A DNA stretch of 64,000 nt from Craspedostauros australis (Eukaryota > Bacillariophyta > Bacillariophyceae > Mastogloiales > Achnanthaceae), in NCBI GenBank assembly GCA_026770025.1, contig JAMXDE010000015.1, positions 682,001-746,000 on the forward strand, written 5' to 3'. Shown here in pieces: positions 30,250 to 39,260 of the stretch (positions are counted from its first letter, which is position 1; every line of letters starts with the position of its first letter). Position numbers and translations under genes: made by a program. The notes below the pieces were generated by a model, which had not been told where the DNA came from, searched no databases, and saw only the letters and a program-made list of their open reading frames with translations.

Positions 30250-32295
30250 ATGCGTTTGATCCTTCCACCGTTGCTGGCCGTGGTGCTGGCATCGTCCGCG
30301 TCCGCATGCTCGGTCTTTCTCGTTGGCAAAGGTACGCATTATATTGTCGTAAGGCATAGTACCATACGCCAGAACATGCGAATGCGAGTGCCACGCAGCG
30401 CTTGCCTGTTCAGCAGATATAGTAGAGTGCTGTCTCTCGCATGCAGGCCAGAGCCTGAATACTGACTCCTCCCAATTCCTCACCATCCTGTGACACCCGC
30501 TGACTCTCCACCCATCCCACCACTCGCAACAACAGACGCCAGCTCCGAAGGATCCAGCATGGTGACGCATTCCAACGATGGCGAAATGGATACGGATCCG
30601 CGCTTGGTCAGAATCCCCGCCAAGACCTACACGCAGGATGGTGACAAGCGCCCAGTCTACTTCACCCCGGAAGACTACCCACGATACGTTGGCACGGAGC
30701 GCGGCCTGATCCCGGAGTACTTCCCAACTGCCGACCATCCAACTCCATTCGAAGCCATTGGCACTGCACCGAACTTGGGATTGAAATTCGGCAATGGTGA
30801 TGCTGCCACGACATTCGCGTACCTGGAGGACACGTACGGCGTCGTCAACGAGGCCGGGCTCGCGATGGGGGAATCCACCTGCTCCGGCGTGTTCGGTGCC
30901 GTGCCGTTGGGGCAGAAGGACGGTACAGCGCTTTGGAGCATCGATCAGCTCACGCAGATCGCGATGGAGCGTGCCGCCACGGCGCGCGAGGCAGTCCAGC
31001 TCATGGGGGAATTGGCGGAGTACCATGGTGGCTTTTACGGTGCCGGTCAATTTGAAGGCACAGCCGAATCGTTGGCCATCACGGATAGCCAGACGGGAGA
31101 AGGGTGGCTGTTCCACATCTTGCCCGATCCCACCGGGACATCCGCCATCTGGGCCGCGCAGCGCATTCCCACGGACGGGTTCGCCGTGCTTGCCAACATG
31201 TTCGTCATCCGCGAGATCGATCCCGACGACACCGCAAACTACCTCATGAGCGACAACGTGCATTCCGTGGCCACAGACTACGGCTGGTACGATGCGGACA
31301 CCGACGGTCTGCTCGATTTCACCAAGGTCTACAGCGACGGAGAGTACTCCCACAAGTACTACAGCGGCCGTCGCATGTGGGGTGCCTACAGGCTGGTGTG
31401 TCCCGAAGTCATCACGCGCGACGATTACGTGGATTTGCAGTCCGATCCAGCCTTCCCCGTGTACTGCAAGGCCAACAACGTCGCCGTGCAAGATATCATG
31501 GCCTTGCATCGCGAGTACTACGCCGGGACGAAGTACGATCTCACGAAATCGGGCAATTTGGGCGGAGGAGCATTCTCGTCGCCGGACCGATGGAAGGAGG
31601 GCGGCAACGAAGACAAGGTCGGCGGGGCGTGGGAACGTGCTATCGCCATGTTCCGAACATCCGATACATTCATCGTACAAACATCGGTGGGTGCTGTTGT
31701 TGCTGATTCTGATGGCACTACCACTGCGTCTCCATCTGAACCGGTCTTGTGGTACGGACCCTCGGCAGCGCTGTCCACTGTCTTCACACCCTTCACCGTA
31801 AGCATGCCGGACATCCCCGCCACCTTCCGCAGCGCCAATCCATACAAAATGGAACGCACATCTGCCTTTTGGGCCACCACAGTGATCAGCAACATCTCCA
31901 ACCTCAAGTGGTCCTACATGATCCAAGACATTCGCGCCTTGCAGTCGCAGCTGGAATCCGCATCCGTCGAACTTGTCAAGCAAAATACGCCGCTGCAGCC
32001 ACAGCTCCTCCTGGACAACGCGCAGCGCATCGTCGATGCCCAGTGGCAATTGTCCGATCAGCTCCTGTTCAAGTACGCCAACGGCTTTATCAATGAGCCG
32101 GATAACTTGGCGCAGATCGTGGGGTATCCTGAATGGTGGTTGGAATCGGTGGAGTTCGTGGATGGCCCGCCGCCACCACCTACCGACCCCAAGTGCTGCA
32201 ATCCGGAGCCAGTGAAGAAAACGACGACCGGTGAGAGTGCAACGACGCAGCATCTTCGAACGCAAAAGTTGCCGATTCTCGCGTGGACTGCATGA
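30250..32295 (+). CDS. Secreted C69-family dipeptidase (one intron)
   Basis: Spliced gene: exon 1 is 30,250-30,331, the intron 30,332-30,535 (GT...AG, with CTGAC branch-like bases near 30,500), exon 2 is 30,536-32,295; product 613 residues. The join gives V-G-K-D-A-S-S-E-G-S-S, the N-terminal signature of peptidase family C69 (PepD-like Ntn hydrolases, which cleave dipeptides). A signal peptide (1-19) ends S-A-S-A directly before Cys20, the expected nucleophile, so signal peptidase alone could expose it. N41-D42 matches the conserved Asn/Asp of the family. The body has Y-G-V-V-N-E-x-G-L-A-M-G-E-S-T, also typical. The ATG is in a strong context (GCCACCATG). It is likely secreted, vacuolar or in the ER lumen. 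Confidence 0.9.
30332..30535 (+). other. Intron of the C69 dipeptidase gene
   Basis: 204 bp, starts GTACGC and ends CAACAG. It interrupts a codon after its first base. It separates the signal peptide and catalytic Cys from the rest of the enzyme. The splice is inferred from restoration of the C69 signature. Confidence 0.8.
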
Positions 32296-32638
32296 TCAAC
32301 CACGTTGCTCAATCAGAATTGCACCACACATACTTGTGCGCACACTTGTATTGCAAGAATATCTATGCAGCAACGCAAGAATGCAGAGCAAAGTGCCAGT
32401 TCGACGAAGGTGAAAGTGCAGGTAGCGATGGATATGGAGTCTATGATAGTTGATTTTTGTATTGGTATGGTTGTGCTTTGATGTGGAAAATGGAGATGGT
32501 TGGTGGGTATGTTGTTGTTTCTGGATTGTTGGATGTGGTTTGTTGCTTTCGTGCGATGTTGCAGATTGTGTGTTTGAGATGTGAGTGGTACCAACACGCA
32601 TTGAGTACTCGTACGTACCCGCATGTCAGAGAGGTACT
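32296..32638. other. Convergent 3' intergenic region
   Basis: 343 bp between the ends of the dipeptidase (plus) and acetyltransferase (minus) genes. It presumably holds both 3' untranslated regions; nothing else was seen. Confidence 0.6.
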
Positions 32639-35600
32639 TCATGGTTTGATGGAGACCGGAACCGGAATGAAGTCATCATTGTCGTTGCGGATTTCATGAC
32701 ATGATCCGCACAATTCTTCCGGTGTCCACGGGACGGTGGTGACTGGCGTCTGCGCAGCCTTCTTGCTCCCGACTGACGATGATCGTTGCCGTTGTCGTTC
32801 TGCGTGCTTCTTGGTTCGGTGCCATCGCACCTTTTGGATCGTCTTTTTGCAGCTCGTGCAATGCGGGACGATGCCTGGAGCGTCGTCATTCTGGAGGTAG
32901 TAGACCAGCATCTTCGTGCTGTACTTTGCATGTCGCAAAGTGTCGAACTCGAAGTGCCGGTATTGGGAAAATTCCAACAGAGTGTGTCTGGCGTCGGCAA
33001 TCTTTGATCGGAAGGTAGGTGGTGCTGTTGACGACGGCGTTGTTGTTGCTGCTGTTGTTGTCTTCGTGCGGAAAGAGGCTGCGTACTGTTGATACTCGGC
33101 CTGCTTTGCCTCGACCGCTGACATGTTCGTTGTTGGTGTCGGCGATGTCGTGGTGGTTGAGGTATTTGCGTCAGTAGGTTTGGATGGACCACCCAACGAG
33201 CAAGTGAACAGGGTCAGACGCATCCGGCGCACGCAGTCTGCCACTTCTTCACCCAGCCATGATTGTCGACGTTTTTTGTTCGCAGCCGATGACATGCCAG
33301 AGCCTGTTGACGCGGTCGTGACGGATGCACCTCCGGATGCTGACGGAGTCGTGTTGGATGATGTTGCGCAGCAAGTCGAGCCACGGCGTTTCTTGCCGCC
33401 GGATTTCTTGCTTGAGGTCTTGGCAGAGGTGCGGCCAGGGTTGTTCTTGCTGGATGGCGAGCTTGATTTCTTCATCAGAAATGTGTCGTCGCCGCACATG
33501 CGCTCATGGACGGCCTCAGGTCCGCCCGTAAGCAAATCCAGCTTCTTGGGCTGCTGCTGCTGTTTGGGCGGAAGGACTCCGGTTGATACGACTGTCACTG
33601 ATGAGGAGTGTTGGCAACCTTGGCTGCTGCTGGTGCTGTAGATGGTACCGGAGTGGAGTTGGGATTGCGCATCGGGCGACAGTTCACGTTCAGACTGAGT
33701 GTTGGCGTGAGAGTTGGAGTCCTTGATGGACTGCGCGGAAAATGTCGATGTGTCCATGGATGATCCACCGAGAGACTTGGAGCAATCGATCGATGGATCA
33801 TCCTCAATGACAACACTGGTTGTCGCATGGGGCGTCATGACTGTAGCCGATGCCTGCTTTGGCCCATGCACGGCAATGATGTGATCCAATGCCATATTCA
33901 TCGAGGTAAACATGCTTCGGGACGGCTGCACTTGCGCCTGTCCTTGTCCCTGTCCCTGTTGGTGCTGGTCTGTGCTGGATGATGCTTGCTCAGTTGGCCA
34001 GTGCATGCACAGGGCATCGAGCTCTTGGTAGAAGATGTCCAAGACTTCTGTGGCCTTGAGGTGCACAAAGTGTCCAGGCGGGTTGAAACGCTTTGCATTG
34101 GCGACCATCAACTCCACGTCATCGATGACCTCCCGAAGTGTGTAGTATTCTCCGATAGTGCACTTCGAGTAGATGGTTGCAAGGTCCATGGGCTTGGTGA
34201 CGATCTTGTGATAATCCTTCAGCTTGAGAGCAGCCGCATTCACCGGTTTGCGGAAGGCCGCCGCAGATGGGTGCGTGATGATGCGCTCTCGGATCAGCGA
34301 GGCAATCTGAACGGCGGGGCATGGATCCAGATCTTGGAAGTTGGTGGGGGTGACATTCCACACACAGACCTCATGCGTTGACTTGCTCTTCTGGTACCGA
34401 AGCAGACTCGCCGTGTGAATTCGCACAGCCTCCTCCAGCCAAAAATCGCCGTCCAGGAGTGGCGGGGCCAGCATGCGTCCATCGTGCAAAGACACGCCAG
34501 ATGCAGATCCGTCTGCTGCTGCAGCTGCTGCATGGTGTGCATAGGCCTGCTTGACTTGGTTCAGAGGAGTTTGGAATTCGCTTTCGTACAGACTCTTGAT
34601 GTCCGTGATGACCCCGCAATCAACGCCACGGCTGAGCACGGAGTTGTACCACGCAGTCAGCCGATCTTGGTTGGGCGTCCGTTGCGATGCTGGATGATTC
34701 CAAAAAACGAAGGAACTCCCCTTCGATGGTGGGCACGCCCAAATCTGCGCCGTCTCGAATCCTTGCTCTCTTGCTGTTGCAAGGTACGCGACGATGATCT
34801 CGTGGTACACGGTCGTCCGGCACTTGCGGGGGCGGAAATGCTCCACAGAATCAAGGTACGCGATGTACACCCTCTTTGCGTGGGGTGCTTTGACAGTGTG
34901 GTTGTCCGTCGTGCAGCGCTGGCCTGTTTGTTCGTTCTCAACCTCGTATTCGTCATTGCCTTCGTATTCCTGGACGTACATGGAGAAGACGGAGACGTCG
35001 TGGCCGTCGATTCTCTGGAACAGCATGATCGCTTTTTGGTTGTAATTCACTCTCTTCGGTGGTTTCACAACGCGGCCTCCATGGTGTGCGGCACCATCCG
35101 CATTCATGCGAAAATGTCTACGGATGGCGTCCGGGACCACGAATGATCGGTCGCAGTCAGAGACGATGCGAACGGTGATGGTTGCGCCAGCGTTGGGAAT
35201 GGCCTGCACCTTGGACCGCACCTTGTCTTCGATGAAAGACGAGATGGCGCACTTGGGGAGGCTGTCTGCGGTGGGCATGCCATCGCCGGGAGTGGTGCTG
35301 TTGTCAGATACGATGCTCGACATGGGGACGGGGGCGTCATACCCACTCATGTACGTGTACAGCGCGTGCTCGGGAATGATGGCGTCCTCGCTCTGGTTTG
35401 TGTGGCTGACGCTCGGCGTTGCTGAGATGTTTCTGCACGGCGGACAGAAGAAGTTGTCCCTCGAATGGACGGCAGGGTTGAACATGGCGCAGATCTGATG
35501 CATGCCGATGTCGCACTTGCTACATGTGATCCATTTCTCCGCCACCTCCTCGTCGTTCTTTCTCTTGAGGAGATGTTGCTTGTAGATGACGGGGTCGTTG

Positions 35601-36859
35601 GGATTGCGTGGCAGCGTCGGAGGGAGGTTGGCGTAGCATCGTTGGCAGTATTGCTGGGTGCCGTCTCTTGTCACGTGGTATTGGGCACCCTTGCGAAGTC
35701 TCGCTCCGGCGCAGGCCTGTCCTTGGCAGATGACCAAACTCGGTTCGTGGAGCAGGCACCCTTGCAGACACATGGCGCATTCGCGTCCATGGCATTCGTC
35801 GCAGCGGTGCTGTTGATGATTGTGGGCACTGATCGAGAGGGAGCTCGAACAGGATCGCTTGCGCTTGAGCGTCGGGGCAGATGGTAGTTCGCTATGGTGG
35901 AAGGACGTGCGTCGCCCGGCTGGCCTTGCACGCGGGGACAGTGCTGACAGTACAGGTAGAGCTTGCGATGCAGTGGGAGGCGCGGTGGCTGCAACCGGCA
36001 TGCATTGAGCTGTTGCCGTCGGTAGGCTCTGCGCAGATGCTGGGATACTGCTTGTGGAAGGAGCTACGGTGGCAATTGGGACAGCTACGGCAACCGCCTG
36101 CGCGATTGGTGGGTCGCTGGGTGTGGGATCCAGCGTTTGGTAGGCGTTTTCAAAGATTACCAGGAGCTGCTTGGCAGCGTTGTGGACGGCGTTGTGCGGT
36201 GGGTTGTACTTCATGGCGTTATGGAATGTGAGTCGAACGTCCGCCGCCACGTCGCTTCTGCATTTGTACGCGACTGCATGGAGCCTGCGTTTGACGGTTC
36301 CGAGATCCATGGGTTGTGCGATGATGCGTAAGTAGTCTGGGAGCTTGAGGGCTGCAGGATCGACAGGAGAGTTGAAGATCCCCTTGCGGTTGTGTGCCTG
36401 ATGCATCATCAGCTTTGAAAGGATTGATCGCATTGGCTGCAGCTCAACCTCCAGCCGGATTGCTGTGAGATGAAGGCTCAGGAGCTGACGATCGCGTAGC
36501 GGGTCAGCGGACGATGGTTGCGTGTTCATCGATGCTGACAGTGGTGGCAGCAGCACTTTCGAGTTGGGTTTTCTGTTTTCATCCACATGGGCGGCGACCA
36601 TCGCAGCGTCCTCGATGTGGGTTTGAAGTCCTGGCACCTTGATGACATTCTTCTCGCAGCTAGGATATTGCATCGGAAGTGGGGAGACGATGTTGTCGTA
36701 GGACACGAGACGGCAGATCCGGGGCCGCTTGCGACCCAGCGCAGGGGATGCGAGCGTCTGTTCCAGCACTTGAGACTGTTTATGTGGGGACGATGATGGC
36801 GCTGCTGACTGTGGTGCATGGGGCCCATCGTTGCCGCCGTTCCCTTGATCGCCAGTCAT
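32639..36859 (-). CDS. p300/CBP-type histone acetyltransferase with two bromodomains
   Basis: A 1,406-residue nuclear protein. Bromodomain 1 spans about 141-245 (P-D-Y-L-R-I-I-A-Q-P-M-D-L-G-T-V, then Y-N-P-P-H-N). A Cys/His-rich zinc region (353-410) and PHD finger (445-475) precede the KAT11 acetyltransferase domain (about 535-770), recognised by R-V-Y-I-A-Y-L-D-S-V...R-P-R-K-C-R-T-T-V-Y-H-E-I and I-W-A-C-P-P. Bromodomain 2 is at 850-950 (K-I-V-T-K-P-M-D-L-A-T-I, F-N-P-P-G-H). The tail is low complexity, ending in a C-x-x-C pair set (about 1,330-1,390). The family acetylates histone tails as a co-activator. Animal p300 has one bromodomain before the HAT and ZZ/TAZ2 after; here a second bromodomain takes the downstream position and no TAZ was recognised. 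Confidence 0.93.
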   Translation of the reverse strand: MTGDQGNGGNDGPHAPQSAAPSSSPHKQSQVLEQTLASPALGRKRPRICRLVSYDNIVSPLPMQYPSCEKNVIKVPGLQTHIEDAAMVAAHVDENRKPNSKVLLPPLSASMNTQPSSADPLRDRQLLSLHLTAIRLEVELQPMRSILSKLMMHQAHNRKGIFNSPVDPAALKLPDYLRIIAQPMDLGTVKRRLHAVAYKCRSDVAADVRLTFHNAMKYNPPHNAVHNAAKQLLVIFENAYQTLDPTPSDPPIAQAVAVAVPIATVAPSTSSIPASAQSLPTATAQCMPVAATAPPTASQALPVLSALSPRARPAGRRTSFHHSELPSAPTLKRKRSCSSSLSISAHNHQQHRCDECHGRECAMCLQGCLLHEPSLVICQGQACAGARLRKGAQYHVTRDGTQQYCQRCYANLPPTLPRNPNDPVIYKQHLLKRKNDEEVAEKWITCSKCDIGMHQICAMFNPAVHSRDNFFCPPCRNISATPSVSHTNQSEDAIIPEHALYTYMSGYDAPVPMSSIVSDNSTTPGDGMPTADSLPKCAISSFIEDKVRSKVQAIPNAGATITVRIVSDCDRSFVVPDAIRRHFRMNADGAAHHGGRVVKPPKRVNYNQKAIMLFQRIDGHDVSVFSMYVQEYEGNDEYEVENEQTGQRCTTDNHTVKAPHAKRVYIAYLDSVEHFRPRKCRTTVYHEIIVAYLATAREQGFETAQIWACPPSKGSSFVFWNHPASQRTPNQDRLTAWYNSVLSRGVDCGVITDIKSLYESEFQTPLNQVKQAYAHHAAAAAADGSASGVSLHDGRMLAPPLLDGDFWLEEAVRIHTASLLRYQKSKSTHEVCVWNVTPTNFQDLDPCPAVQIASLIRERIITHPSAAAFRKPVNAAALKLKDYHKIVTKPMDLATIYSKCTIGEYYTLREVIDDVELMVANAKRFNPPGHFVHLKATEVLDIFYQELDALCMHWPTEQASSSTDQHQQGQGQGQAQVQPSRSMFTSMNMALDHIIAVHGPKQASATVMTPHATTSVVIEDDPSIDCSKSLGGSSMDTSTFSAQSIKDSNSHANTQSERELSPDAQSQLHSGTIYSTSSSQGCQHSSSVTVVSTGVLPPKQQQQPKKLDLLTGGPEAVHERMCGDDTFLMKKSSSPSSKNNPGRTSAKTSSKKSGGKKRRGSTCCATSSNTTPSASGGASVTTASTGSGMSSAANKKRRQSWLGEEVADCVRRMRLTLFTCSLGGPSKPTDANTSTTTTSPTPTTNMSAVEAKQAEYQQYAASFRTKTTTAATTTPSSTAPPTFRSKIADARHTLLEFSQYRHFEFDTLRHAKYSTKMLVYYLQNDDAPGIVPHCTSCKKTIQKVRWHRTKKHAERQRQRSSSVGSKKAAQTPVTTVPWTPEELCGSCHEIRNDNDDFIPVPVSIKP

Positions 36860-39256
36860 GTTGGCGTTGCCGTTGCTGTTGGATGGTCTGTCGTCATGAT
36901 GGCAATGAAGTTGCAGAGAAGGGGATGCAAGTGGAACAATGGAAGAATGGGTTAGTGTGGTTCTGGAATGGGACGTGTTGATGCGACATAAAAGATTCCA
37001 CGAGTCCTGTTGGTGTTGTTGTTATGGTTTGGGTTGATGTCCCGTCCAAACGTGGATAATCAAAGGTGCGACTGTTTGTGTCACGCTTGTGGCTGGAGGA
37101 ATTGAATGGTCTGTCCGTCTCGACGAGAAGTGCGATGTCCGTGGGGAATGTACTGGAGGCTACACACAGCATTGGACCCAATGAGAACAACAAGACCGAC
37201 AAAGCCAAAAACAGACAGAAAATGACAAAGAAATGCGAACAAGACGCCAAAGCAACACAAAGCCGAAACACGAAGAGAAACAGAGAGAGAGCATCACAGC
37301 ATCAGAACATCAACACACACACAAGCAGACCACCACCCTCACTCATGCACCATCACGGCCAAGAAGTCCGTCGAGCATCCACACCACTGACCAAGCCACC
37401 AGACGCCGGCATGTAACCCGACCAAACCATGTCTTCTCGAAGAGGTGCGGTTCGAAGAGTCAGCGGGTTCGAGGATGTCATGATCCGCGTCGAAGGGAGA
37501 AGATGGGCCCAACCATGCACCCATTCATCAATTCCTCAGAGAGGAATTATCTGGAGCTGATACCAATCACGCACCTCGTCATCGTCGGGTGTTGCCAGGT
37601 ATGATCCAGTGTGTGTATGTGTGTGTGCATGTGCATGTTTTGGTTGTTGCATCGTATTGGTTGGGTTGGGAGGTTGTTTGATGGGTCCCTTTTTTCAGGC
37701 GTTTTTGGTGGATGGTTGAGAGGAGGTGGGCGGGTTTCGGATTTTCGTGGTTGCGGTGGTGGAGGCACGACTAACCCGCCATGGTCGATCTTTGATTTCC
37801 TGTGCCTGTTGTTGTTGTTGGTGGTGGTGAAAGGGCTTCTGTTGATCGTGGTGTGGTGGTGGCTGGCCTGTGTTTCGCCTTCGTCAGGGGTGAGGGACAA
37901 CCGGTGCGGCGGACAACAACAGGCAAGGACGGAATCCTCGCAAGTCTGAAACGGGACTTGCGAAGTCCTTCGAAGCATCGTGCCACAATTTGCTTACCTT
38001 TGGCTTGCGTGAGACTAATTTGGAGGAATCGAGATTCCAGGTTCCTTTTTTGTTCTGCGATTGGCTTGTGTGGTGATTGATTGATTGATTGGGTGGTGGT
38101 GCGAGGTTCGAACCGTCACGGTACGACAACGCGCTTGTTCTGGTGTGTTGTTTTGTGTGTCGTTGTTTTTGCGTTGCTTTGCTGTTGTGTTTCGTGAGGC
38201 AAAAAGTAAACCTCGTACGTGTCAGCCAACCCGACCAAACCGAACGACAGCGTCTCGTTTGGATTGGTTGGTGGCAAAAATGAAATTATGGAGGGAGCGA
38301 GGGTCAAGTTTTGTCAATGTTTCGGAGTTGGGTTTCTACGGCGCTTCTGGTACTTCGCCAACGGGTCGTTTGAAGTTCGCCAATGCCGCCGTTGTTTCTT
38401 GCGGCGTCGAGCGTGTTCGTCGTGAGGAACTGTGCGTGGATGCACGAGTGTGGATTGGAGAGGGATACCATCCATCATTGGTGAGGATGGTGTCGGCAAC
38501 ATCGCGCATCCGCGCGCAAAAGAGAAGAAGAGCAATGACTTGTGATCGCGATCCAGTACTCATTCCACTAAACCCTCACATACGAGCGAATTGTACCACG
38601 TGTCACGAGACAGCACACATCAAAACCATGTCTCCATCAGAAAAAAGATATGAGCACTCCTGCACCAATCAGAACGCATCATTGGTTCAGAACATGGATC
38701 TGATACTCCCCAGCGTCGGGAAAATGCTTGGCTGGCGAGCCTCCCTTCGTCCGTTTCCGCCACAGAACGTCGCCGATTGTCAAGTATTTCCGTATCTTGG
38801 GTGGCGGAATTTTCCGATCGCTGGGGAGGCCGAAGATGTCATTGCTGTGCGTCATTTCTTGTCCAGCGAATTCGTTGAGTTCGCTTCGAGTGTTGTCCGT
38901 TTGTTCGTTGATGGTATCGACACTGACATGATACGGTATCTTGGTAGTCGAAACCAGCGTTGTTGGTACCGTGACGTTCAACGGGCCTCTTGTTGTTGTG
39001 AAGTTGTTGTGTTGTGCACAAGGGAGAAAAGACGACATACAACCTGCGGATGCCAAGACCATCTCTCCCACACTTTGCGGATGCACTCGCAACTGTTTCG
39101 CAAGGCAATAGAACAGGCGGTGACAATCCAAGTGCTGGTGATACCCCATGTCGATGTTGCTTGGAAGTCAATGAAGTACTGGAGAGTCGTAGTGGAAGAA
39201 ACAGCAGAGCAGCAGCAGAAGAACAAGAAAAGAAACAGGCGACCATCTATCTTCCC
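36860..39256. other. Intergenic between acetyltransferase and glycosyltransferase genes
   Basis: 2.4 kb between two divergent genes, so it should hold both promoters. GT-rich and CA-rich stretches are frequent (for example TGTGTGTATGTGTGTGTGCATG near 37,610 and an ATTG tetranucleotide run near 38,077). Apart from the doubtful frame at 38,085-39,260, no gene was recognised. Confidence 0.5.
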
Positions 39257-39260
39257 ATGA
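38085..39260 (+). CDS. Doubtful 391-codon open frame upstream of the glycosyltransferase
   Basis: Uninterrupted for 391 codons with no coding gene opposite, which is long for chance. But the product is rich in Cys, Arg, Trp and His, has no domain or transmembrane pattern, and its end overlaps the glycosyltransferase start by four bases in another frame. The region also has to contain that gene's promoter. It is most likely a chance frame in stop-poor, GT-rich sequence. Confidence 0.15.
   Translation: MIGWWCEVRTVTVRQRACSGVLFCVSLFLRCFAVVFREAKSKPRTCQPTRPNRTTASRLDWLVAKMKLWRERGSSFVNVSELGFYGASGTSPTGRLKFANAAVVSCGVERVRREELCVDARVWIGEGYHPSLVRMVSATSRIRAQKRRRAMTCDRDPVLIPLNPHIRANCTTCHETAHIKTMSPSEKRYEHSCTNQNASLVQNMDLILPSVGKMLGWRASLRPFPPQNVADCQVFPYLGWRNFPIAGEAEDVIAVRHFLSSEFVEFASSVVRLFVDGIDTDMIRYLGSRNQRCWYRDVQRASCCCEVVVLCTREKRRHTTCGCQDHLSHTLRMHSQLFRKAIEQAVTIQVLVIPHVDVAWKSMKYWRVVVEETAEQQQKNKKRNRRPSIFP

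Noticed and set aside
30139-32265. 708-codon open frame on the minus strand
   Set aside because: It is antisense to the C69 dipeptidase, whose domains and splice are clear. The antisense product has no domain and a shadow-type composition.
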